From: Marthasterias glacialis
Taxonomy: Eukaryota; Echinodermata; Asteroidea; Forcipulatida; Asteriidae
Assembly (NCBI GenBank): GCA_911728455.2
Contig: OU452219.1
Location: 27,226,211 to 27,290,210 of the forward strand
Length of the DNA stretch: 64,000 nucleotides
Direction: 5' to 3'
Below, piece by piece: positions 51,801 through 63,800 of the stretch (positions are counted from its first letter, which is position 1; every line of letters begins with the position of its first letter). Under the pieces are notes generated by a model that saw nothing but the letters and a program-made list of their open reading frames with translations, searched no databases and was not told the DNA's origin. Both the position numbers and the translations under genes were made by a program.

Positions 51801-54800
51801 GGTATATTTGTCGTCATGCAAAAGTCGTTCTACAAAGGTTAAATTCTGCATTGGGAATAGGGCAACATGTCTTCAGGGTAATTCCAGCAACAAAAATAAC
51901 AAAAATTACATATTTTTCATGTCAGGAGCCATTTTGTTGCTTACGTCCTTTTGTTACTGGGACGAACTAATTTATGTTCCCGGTAAAAGGGCGTAAGGCC
52001 TTATGCCCTTTACCGGGCATACGGCGATGTATAAACTGGCTTGGCCAAAACATTGCCTTTTTTTTTGCATAAAATTAAACATTTTTAACCAAGAATACAT
52101 TTTATAAATTTCTATACCCAAGGTACATAAAATCACTTATTTAACCTCACTTAATGTGACCTTAGTCATCACTTAAGCTCAAACATTGGAAAAGTGCACA
52201 GGTATACCAGCCACCCAAAATTTCTGGCTAATAATCCATTTTCCTTTGACCTCAGGGAGGGCACTGTTTGAGCTTGTGATGTCAAATGCAATGGGTCTCA
52301 AAGATTATTCCTCATATGCATATTACCTGAATGACACTCTCCATCCGATATGTAGAGTGCCGTAAATGCGGATTCAGCTCGCAATCTCTCTAAGGAATCT
52401 TCGGAGCTGGTAGTTCGGGATATTTTCCTCATTAAGTCCTGCTTGTAGTCTTGCTGGACAACTGGATGTATCAAAACGAATGAATCATGACATGTGGATT
52501 CAAATCTCGGTCTTGACACTTGTGTCCTTGACCAAGACACTTAACTATATTTGCTTCAAATAGGGGAAGAGGCAGTTATGTTTGTCTCGCAACGGATTCA
52601 TTTACCCCTCCATGCTCTTAGCTGTGCTGTGAAGAGACTAGCGTTTATATCTCTCCATGTCTTGTTTCTGCACATTGGGGCAGGTTTCTATCCCTTCAAA
52701 AAGTAGCCCACGCCTCAAGTGGCCTTTGGGCCTTGTGATGTGCAAATTGCATACAAAAATAATAAAATAAAATTTTAAACAATTGTATACAAACATATGA
52801 ACAGCATGAATTAGATAAATGCATGAAGCAGAATAATATACACAAATTACCTTTTGGGGAGGGGTGGAATGAGAAAGAGATGAAAGACCTCCAACTTACA
52901 TGAATGGTGAGAGAAGTAGAAGCTAGACTGAGCATGGCAGACAAAAGTGTTGACGGCCGGGTGGATGGCCAGAAGAAAGTCGCAGACTTCAGCTAAAAGG
53001 TTTACGTCTGGTGGCTGACCCATCAGACCCTTAATGATGGATACAATGGAGGTGCAGGTATGGGGTGCCAAACTAGGCAGGTCTTCATGGTGACGCTCCT
53101 GGGAAATAATGGATAGCCAACCATATCATGCTATCACAGTCATGTGATGGTATCAGACGGCCCGATGTTCACAAAGGGCAATTTGGTTTGCAAATAAATA
53201 AATGAAAATATTGCAGAATAAAAATAAAGCCAGAAGCAGACTTAGTTCTAGATTCAAACTTGTAGACCAACGTTGTTTGCATACGTCCTCTGTTTGTGCG
53301 ATCTCGCTGTTCGATGACATCATGTGCATATCATTTGCATAGATAAACAGCTGCTGCTATTTTTGAGTTTGGGCAGAAAAAGCTTTGCGAAACAGTGCAA
53401 TTTTGAGCGATTTTCTTCGTGACTAAATAAGCATTTTAAGTAGAATAAAGTTATTTTGGGTATCTGTGGTGTCTGATGTGCCGTTAAAATGCAAACAAAA
53501 ACTTATATAGCAACGTTGGAGTCCCACTTTAAATGACATTTTTTTAAGATGTTCACTAAAAGCAAGGATTCAGTTGAAAGATGTATCATCTCTCCTGCAT
53601 TTCATCAAGTCTTGTTCTGTTTTACCTGTGCCTTGTTTAGTGCAGGAAAGTCGGGTCCACCTACTTTCTGCCAAGTGGTTTTGTTCAGCTTCTTTAACAT
53701 TCCTGATCTTGTCTATGTTTTATGATAAACACCCCAGTTCTTCCATAATCCTTCTCGTGGTTTTGCTTTGAACTTGATGGACTTTGTACTTTACCCCTAG
53801 TCACCCACTCATCGGCCAGGCATACCAATCTCATCGATGTTGAGTTACCACTACGGTGCATATACAGAACCCTTCCATAGGCGGCCATAGCTGAGGTCAA
53901 ACAATGGAAAACATACACATGTGTGTATATGTCCACGCGTCATGCAAAACTCTCAGCCAATGGGCTCGGTGAGAAAAATGTTTGAGCTCAGTGAGGGCGC
54001 TGTTTGAGTTCAGTGAGGGCATTGTTAGAGCTATCATGTGCAGTTGCTGGCCCTGTTTTGGGTTTTTTTTTTCCTTTCACAGATGTTTTAAACTCTTTAC
54101 GTATCTTAGACATTTTTGCTTTTGCATTTGAAGCATCTTTACCTTGCAGATCATCAGCAGCCTATTCACACAACGGATACTCAGCAGTTGCTTGACGTTG
54201 AAAGCCTGGAATGGATTCTCAGCCTCTATGAGTGTCTCAATGCACCGGAACAGCATCTGCAGGACACCAGGTTCGGCCTTCTCCCACACACGCCAGTCTA
54301 GCAGGAGGCCAGATACTAGACGCGTGTCTTGTATGATGGCATGGGTGTCGCTGTGGACTCGGTAGATCTTGGACAGACAGCAGTGGTAGATGATGGGTTT
54401 GCTGAGGCAGGCATCTAACATCACCTAATGAAGGCAAACAAAATACTGCTACTCATTCAGTTCTACTGTTGCATTTCAAGAGTGGACTTATGGACTTTAA
54501 ATATAAACTTATTATTACAATGTATAAACTTGTTCCGTTTCTTGAAAAAAATTTCTGTTTTGTTCGTTCTCTTAAACATGCCTTTCATGTATACGCGTAA
54601 CTAGCGTGTTGGTGCAGGACTGTTGCGCGTATTTCGTCCGTATGTTTAGTCCTGTGCAGTCAGTGTACTGTGACGTGCGAACACACGCGTACTAGGTTTG
54701 CGTGATGAACTGTGTTTAAAAATTGCAGAAATGTCTAACGTTGAGAGCTGAATTCGCTCCCAAAAAAGGACGGGTTTATCAGGAATATCTGACAACCAAA

Positions 54801-57800
54801 ACCCACCGCCAAAAATTGCATGCGGCCATGGAACATTAATCCGGTGAGACTAGTAGCTTACTACAGGTAAGTTTTGAATTATGGAGCTCTGAAATTTTTC
54901 CGCCCTAGAAACTGGCCCTCACAGCTAGGACTATGTATCTGTGTACAGCACAGAGACAGAGTCCTATATAGGGCTAATGAAGGAGTTGATGAGCAGAAAT
55001 TATAACACCTCATCCTTTGATTCTATTTGTTGATTAGCCGAACGTGTATCACGTGGTGTTGTGTATTTGTACTATTGCAGTGCACACCGACCAAAATAAC
55101 TATTAAACGGTACTATCCAACGATAGCCTAGCAACTGATGTACTATCGATTGGATACCCTGGTACCCTGACTGCATTGACTTCAAGCGTTGATTTAAATG
55201 AGCTGTGTGACAACCTCGAACCCAGTGTAACGATCAAATAATACGTGCATTTGAAATACAATATTATGAGAACAAAGGCAATAATATTAGTTTGGTACCC
55301 CTCTTTCTTTTTGTCAAGATTTCCTGTCAGATTTTATACAGTTGTTTGAAGATTGATTACTACATATACGCAGAGTTGTTTAACGAATATTACCACAAAA
55401 ATGGATGACATTGAGGTGTTATAAAACAAATATTGACAGCTTTATCTCGTGGCATAGTAACACTAGTCACTCTCAGTGATCCCCGGAGCCGCCTATTTTC
55501 CCTCGGCTCCGTCTCCGGAAGATAGGCTGCTCCGGGGATCACTGAGAGTGACTAGTTTTACTACGCTACTCGAAGCAGTCAATATTTGTATACTACTGTA
55601 CAAACCTTCAGCATCTTAAAGCCAACGATACTTCTTGCGGTAACTAAGACCTTAGCGATCATGGATGCAGCCATCATGTCGTTGAACTCTGCTGCTAGGG
55701 TCCGGCTACAGCCCTGTAGGTTTGTCAGAAGTTGAAGGGCTTTGGCTTGCATTGCTTTGCTGTTGCAGTTCTCAAAGACCTGGGGTAGGAGGAAAGGGAT
55801 AAGTGATCAAGAGCAGTCAAGAAGCTGTGAAGCGTGTTGTGGCCGAGGGGTTCTACAACATGGGGCGTTCAGATGGATGAGTCATCAAGGGGTGGGTTCG
55901 AATACTGGTTATGACCCTGATGTCCTTGGACAAGACCCACAAGCTAGAAACTAGAATGTTTTATCAGATTCTCCTCACCTGGGAGGGTAGAGATTGCTAT
56001 TTTGTTACAATTACCACACAAATACAAAATAAATACAATGATAAGCAGGCCTCGAAATTACCGACGGCACCGACGGCAATTGCCGTCGGTGCCCTGTGCC
56101 AGTGCCACGATGCCCTCAAAATCAACCAAAATTCACGGCAATATATTGCCGTGCCCTTTTTGTCCAACTGCCGTCGGTGCCCTTTTGAAAAATTGTAACA
56201 TGCATATTAAATGCCAAAATACCCGCTTTGAAAGAGACAATCAGGCGAGAAAAATGGTCGTTGAACAATTGAAAAAAGCTACCCCAGCTTTATATCACGC
56301 AAAAGAACGGACAAAATTGACTTACAGCGCTGTGTGTGTGTGTGTGTGTAGAAACTCGTCCTTGCTCTAGCGGTTGGTTCAATGCAACCCACGTTTCGTG
56401 TGGGCCGCATTGCAGTCCTAAGGATATGTAGGAAAATCCCCATACGAAACCGCTGGTGTCCATGTGCGATAGTTGGTGTTAAAATAAACTTTCATTGGTA
56501 CCCGTACAGTAGCCACTGGCGTGTAGTGGCCGAGCAGTCAAGCGCACTTGACTCAAGCTCTGGTGTTCTGATCAGCAGAGTAAGAATTCAAGTTACGCTT
56601 ATCCCTAAGAGAAGGGGTTTTCCCCAGTGTTTCTGGCATTGGCTGCTGAATGTGCCACAGCACCTTGTACACCCTTAATAGGTGCTACATAAATGGGTCT
56701 CAAAATTTAAAAACTCCAAAAACATTGTCTTAAAAATAATATCAGCCCCTTGAATATCTAATTGTTGGTAGAAACATGCGCTGTATAAGACTTCAGTATT
56801 ATTATCATTACTACATGTAAAACACTTCATACTCGGTGTAGTTTTCTTGCCTGCCAGGTAAAGCCTTGGAATGTACAGGGTCACTCTTCTAGTAAACAAG
56901 GTGACATGGTCTAGAGTGGAACATGGTGGATTGTAAAATGGTAAACAGTGTCCTAATATGCAAAATTGCAAACTGGATGAGCGTTGTGCATGAGACAGAC
57001 CCAAGGTCTATATTTTTAAGGGATGAGACATAACTGTGTATACTCAACAACACTTCACCCTGGCCCTCACCTTTGCGAACAGGAAGACAAAAACCCCTAT
57101 GCCCCCACTCTCGTAGATGGCATTCTGCAGCCCCCGGTGTGCATGGGCTGTGACTGGGCACAGTAGGACCGACTCCATCGGGGACGGAGTCTGCAAGAGG
57201 GCGTTACTGACGCTCCTTAAGGATCCTCCGAGCACCCGTCCGAGGGTACTGCTCGACTGAGTTATTGCCTCGTAATGACTGAAGGTGTCCGTGTTACTTG
57301 GTGAGAAGGCTACTGCCAGTGACTCCTATGTGATATTTTCAACCAAATGAAAAGTAACATAAATGTTATTAGTTGTGTTTTGCCCATACACCGATGTGTT
57401 AACCACTGTATACTCAGTACTTTCCCCGAGTCCTGTGGAAAAAGAGAAAACAAATCCACAGGCATATTCCTCGGGTGGGATTCGAACCCACGCCCCTGCC
57501 ATTCTAGAGCAGATGTCTTACCAACTAGACTACTGAGATTGCCCGGCAGCTGGAGGCAGTTCAATTCCTATTAGCAGCGGGTACCGCGACCATTACAACA
57601 AATGTTAATTTTTGCATCGGGGATAAAGAATATTATTTGTGTCATACCCATACACCAATGCGTGTTAAGCACTGTATACTCAGTACTTTCCCAAGGAATA
57701 TGACTGTGGAGTTTTTCCACAGGACTCGGGAAAGTACTGAGTATACAGTGCTTAACACACATCGGTGTATGGGTAAAACACAAAAAATATTCTTTATCCC

Positions 57801-60800
57801 CGATGCAAATTAACATAAATGGTATCATAAAATTTTATGACATAAAAAGCACTCAATGTAAGAAGATTTGAAGCACTGCATGGTGCGGAAGGTAAAAGAA
57901 AAAGTATTTTACAAGTGACAATTGTTTTTTGGAAGAAGTGGTGGCTCCAAGGAAAAACCAAGGGTGAATAAAACCAATGATACAAAAATTTGACGTCTTC
58001 CAAAGAAATCTCCAAGTAAATGGAATTGAACAAACTGATAGAAGTGATGGGTTGCTTCACCACCAAGCCGACATTTCATAAGGTGTTTAAGCAGGAAATG
58101 TATAACAAACTATTGCTCGGTAAAAGTAAGTAGAGAGCCAGCCACGAATAGTATACATGGTATCACATTTTGGCTGGTAACCTTTTTGCTGGTAAGCATG
58201 ATTATTTTGTGCTTGGCGGTGTTCTATAAAAATAGCCCTATTCTTTTACATAGGGATTTAGAGATATTTACATGGTCTTATCAAGATCTTTCAAAAACCT
58301 CAGTTGAACTTTGACCTCAGCTCTAAGCAGCTGATTACGTGTAACTATTGTATAATTCTTATCAATTTTTAACTATTGTAATGACACTGTAATTTGACCT
58401 TCGGGGTCACGAAGTTGTCAGTTTTAATAAAATTCAATTCAAATTCAATTCAATTCAACTATTACATCAACCTCATTCCTATGGGCGTGTTAAACTCATC
58501 ACACCATTTCTCCCATGGTAGTTGACAAAAGAGACATCGGGTCATAGACCAACTGGTCCCCTCTCATTCTTCTTTTGTTCTTGGTACATAATTAACTGTA
58601 TGTGGCCGACTGCGTAAACACACGATTTATTTGAAGTGTGATTGCGTCAAAACGCATCTTTGAAACGATCTCAAAACTTTCAGCATGCAAGTAACACAGT
58701 CACTGTCGGGAGCCAATCAAAGCTGTTTGTCAGTGTCTTCCAGGGGTTAGTGATGAGAGGGAACTGACATGGGAACGAGGTTGCTTTTAAGACACACTTA
58801 CCCTCGCTGGTTTCAGGTCAACCTCTCTGTCCCCCGTCAGGATCTCCACACTCAGTGCCGAGGTGAGAATGTCCTGTGAGATGTGCTGACCATACAGTGT
58901 ACTCTGTTTGCTGCTCTCGCAGGCACTTATTGTTCCACAGTCGGTGCCCATGGTGTAAAGGTGGAATGCAACTTCCTGGGTCAAGACACGCGCATCTGAA
59001 GAGTAGAGTGTCCCAATAAACAAAAAGACATTTCAAAGAAGTGTTTGAATTTCTTCAAGTAAACAACGAAGTGCAATGTTTAACAATACAGAAATAAAAG
59101 AAATATAATTTATATACCTTTAATAATGTTTGTTTTCCCCCTCCTGCAATTTATGACCACAGAACAATTGTTGCACGCTGTGTGATGGGGGTCCATGGGT
59201 TTTGTGGACCCTCGGGGGGGCAGATGGCAACCTCGGCTTTGCTTCTGGGGCAATTTCCCCCTCGGGTATACAAAACAACATGGATCCCTACCACAGCGTG
59301 CAACAATTTTATAGTGCGAGTCAACAAGACCCTGAACTCTCACCATTAAATAGGAGTACATTCCCAAGCTGCCATGACCCATGAGGTAAGGTATCCTCAG
59401 AGCCTTCTTGTACACAGTGTCCGAGCAGGCAGTGAGGGACTTGGGGCTGGGTAGATTTGGGCTGACTGCTACTGCTGGGGGTTGTGGTGTACTCGGTTAC
59501 AATCTCTCTCTGAATATGACCGTTGACGATCACAGAAATCTGGACAGGGGAAGTTAATGTGATATTTATAATAGTAATACTCCAAGTCATTTAGAAAATG
59601 CTTTTCCAGGAATGCATCGAATCACACACCAACAAAATTATATACATTATGAAAAAAGTTACTAGTCAAATTTTGGGAAGCTGATCATCCTTACTCGCAG
59701 CTGAGAAGCTGAAACGTGAAGGACACGCCTACAGCGTGGTCGAGCTGCAGGCATTCAAGGGCGCCTTTGGCAGCCGGCCACATCAACCCATATATGACCA
59801 CAGAGCACTGCCTGAGATCGAAAGTGTTTAAATTTTTCCGGAGGGAGGAAAACCGAAGACCGGAGAAGAACACTCCTGGCACAGGAGAGAACCAGCGCAC
59901 AACTATTCATAAATGGCCCTAGCCGGGAATCAAACCAGGGCACCAGTGGTGAGAGGCGGGTGCTATACAATCACTAGCCACCTATACGAACTGATTAACC
60001 CTCATACTGTTTGACCATTAATAATGTCATCCACTGTGGCTTGGTAGATTAAGTATACTATGGTAGCCTTCAATCTAATATCATGTGATGAATGCATCTA
60101 CACAAAACACAGTCAACCCTTCCACTGTCTGACCATTCAATATCATCCACTGAGGTTTTGAAATGTTTTTAAAACTGTTTTTTTTTATCATTTACACACT
60201 GACAATCTATTTGTTTCTACCTCCAAGTTAGAAGACAAAAAGTAGTAAACGGCACGACAAGAGCGCTGAAAAGGGGCTTGTTTGGGGAAAAATGCAAATG
60301 GACACCACAATTCAATTGGCCAAAAGTGCCCCTTTAGAACAAAATGCTGCAACCCCTTGTGCCCCCCTAACATTTTACTCTAGTTTCGTCACTGTCCAAC
60401 AGTCTTCAGCGCAATCAGATAAGTTTATCCATTTGGGAGTTTTAATGAATTATTAAGACGCCGTTTGGATATCAAGAATTCAACACCGGCTGCGATGAAT
60501 AAGACTTACAGTTCCAGTGCGTGTCAATCCATCAGCTTTCTCTGCATAACCCAATGCAAGATGCTGCCATGTGCTCAGAGTGAGTAAGTTGGAGCATGAC
60601 TTCTCTAGTAGGACGACCTGGTCATCCTGTGATGTAAACTGCGATAGTCTGTCAATTAAAAACAAGGCATCAACAGGTATTTATGAAGTGGACCTGGTGT
60701 AGAAGATGTAACAACATTGTAGACTGGTCCCCTGTCTTTAACCAGTTGCCGCCAGGATTTTTTTGTCCCGTCCCCCTGGCGCACCACTGGCACGAAGACA

Positions 60801-63800
60801 CCCTGACTTGACAATGCCAAGAGAACAAAAGATTTTCTTTGTTGAATGGTCCGTTTTGTTTTCTCCACAGAAAAAAATGTCAAATTTAAGCACCGTGAAT
60901 TGCAAAACATCGGCCGTTACCTAGGGCATAGCAGTGGTACTAAAAACGGAACCATGGCTCGATTGTGGACTCACTCTGACTTACAATGGTGGAAGCCTCT
61001 CGATGCCACGTAATCCCCTTCTTGGAACAAAAGGACATAAGGTCTATAATTGAGGACTATATAAAATGGTCACAAAATATGAGTATATTCACGACCTTTT
61101 TTTTGTTCTAGTGTGGGTGAATCGAAGTGTTATACAGCTTGCGCATGGTCTGTGCATGCTCTGCAGTTGAATGACCGGGCGACCTTCAGTCCTGTGGTCA
61201 GAAATTACATAATGCCATCTTAAGACGGCTTCCGTTTCCAGGCAGGGGAAACATTTGCTTATAAACAGGCAAATCGACACCAACTGGGTAAGTGTCTTCA
61301 TGAAGGACACAAGTGTCATGACTCAGATTCGAACCCACATCCTGATGACTCAGTCACCAGAACTTGAGTCCGATGCACCGAACCGCTCGGCCACGACACA
61401 CTATATCAATTAGATTATGTGTACCTTATTGTCAGTCTGCACGTCCTAGCCTCAACCCAGACCTGTACCGTCAAGTCTTGGTTCCCGACAGAGAAGAGAT
61501 GAAGCCCATTGCGAAGGAGGAAGGGGCTCTTGGAGGACGATTCTTTACGTTGGACGGTCCTCTTCTCACTTGCTGGAGTTGATAAATTGAAACAACGTAT
61601 GAATGACACTACCTGCATGAAGGTGCATCTGTGATTGTCTATGTGATCAATCACAACCAATGAGTCAGTGGTTTGTGTTCAAGTTGCATCGCATGATTTT
61701 TCAATGACAGATCATCCAAACTGACAGATGATGTGCCAAAAAATTAACACGACAACCTCTCCTGCTTTCTCCTGAAGACGATTAGAACCTACTGATCGAA
61801 ACTTTGAGTTGCTTAACCACTGAAATCTCTTCAGATTTGCAAAACTTTACGATTTTTGACATATCTTCAGTCGCACCACAAACAGATGTATCGGTCAAAA
61901 ATCACAAAGTTCATGCTGCGACTGACAATATGTAATAACAACGCTAATAATATTTATAACGTGCCTTTTCCAGAGGTTATTAAACGCACAAACGCTATTC
62001 TATCTGACAGTCAGAATGTTGTAAGCATGAGCGTAAACATGAATTAAGTGAACAAGGGAGGATTTGAACGTGGGTATTGAGGTGGAGCACCGGACTGATT
62101 GTGGGATGGAGTTCCAGATTCTTGGATCTGCTACAGTGAGAGCCTTATATCCTGTTTTTTTTGTACATGGCATTTTTGGAACTAACCCTAGGAGAAATGT
62201 CTTCACCACTACAAAGTTATTAGTTAAGGTTGGAAACTTTGCACAGTGGAGAAGGTGTTTAGAAAAAAAGTAGTTAACAGGATTCAAACTAGCCCTTCGG
62301 TCATCTGACACGCTCAGTGTTCTAGCGGTTTAGACGTCTGCTCGGAAATGTAGGGGGCCTGGCTTTGAATCCCACCCGAGCAGTATGAATGTGGATTTTA
62401 TTTCCCCATAATAACTTGGGAAGCACTTCGTATTGACCCCTTGCACGCAAGTCACACACGGCAATTGTGCGACGCTCGCCATTTTGGGAAAGTCAACGGG
62501 TAAGTGTGTGAACGCCACGTCACCTAAAATTCCCTTTACATTGTATGACAAACAGGGACATTGACTACCAAAATGGTGCAACCAAGATTACTGTGATGAT
62601 GACGTCCGGTGAATTGGGTCAACAAAGTGCTTTTCACACAGTGTTGTAGCGTGAAAAACAAAACAAGAGTGTACATTTTGCTAACACACCTGCACACGAA
62701 TGTGACGATTGCTGCTTTTAAATCTTGTTCAACTGATTTACTTTTGGTCACTTATATTTTCAAAGCCACTCAGTTGTGCCTACAATTTATTTGATATATT
62801 TTTTAACTTACTTTGAGTCTCATTCAACTTCACTGTCGTCTGCCGAAAAACCTTCCCTTTTCGTCGACTGAGCCGACCTAATATTCGCAGCTCATCAACT
62901 TTTACCCAAGCCGTTATGAAAAATCCCTTTCCAGCGGGGGGCCAGGGAAAGTTGCTGCATATCGGCAGCTGGACTGGTGCCATGTTCCATGGTGATTTAT
63001 TCAAACCCTGCTGGATTTGGATCGGCGTTGAGGATGTTTCCTCTGCTGTTGGATCATCAGCGCAGTTGTTTATGTCAACAAAGCTGACAGAACTGTTAGA
63101 ATGAGAATGACTTCTAAGAGGTGGCTCTGAAAATGGCTTCACAGCGGGAAATCTGAGAACATGGGAAGGCTGAGAGGTTGTGCTCTTGACGATGGTGAGA
63201 ATTGTGGAAAGAAGGGCCTCATGCTGGAATAAAGTGATAATTGTTCGGTTATTGTCTTTAGATCTGACCTACTGTAGTCCTTAGCTTGGAGTTCTTAATT
63301 AATCTTACGTATATCAACATGAAGTACACATAACCACTTTTAGATAACTTGCTAAATTCTGAAATACATAAACATAATGGCTCGGTCACATGGCACTGTT
63401 TACAGAAAACTTGGAGGCAACCAACTGCACTGTATGCAAAGCAAAACTTTAATAAGATACAACGTTAGACCCAAAAGTGTCTGACTATCTCCGAGAACAT
63501 TAAAAGACAATTTTAAGGTGAATACGTTTCTTCTTGGAGATTGCCTGTAATTGGTTGTCTGTGTTAAATAGACCTTTCCCATGAAATACGTAAATTGCAC
63601 ATCATGCCTGCGCACTAACACGACTGGTTACACATGGTGTTTGCAGAGCTAAATGGATCACTGTAATCAAACACAAAAGCGTTGTGAGGAGCAAACACCC
63701 ACAAAATACATACCTCAACTGGTTTGTCGGTCTGGAAGAGTTGCAGAAAATCTCTGAGCTCCTCTGTTGATAAACTCTGCTGTACCAGCACAGCAAACAG

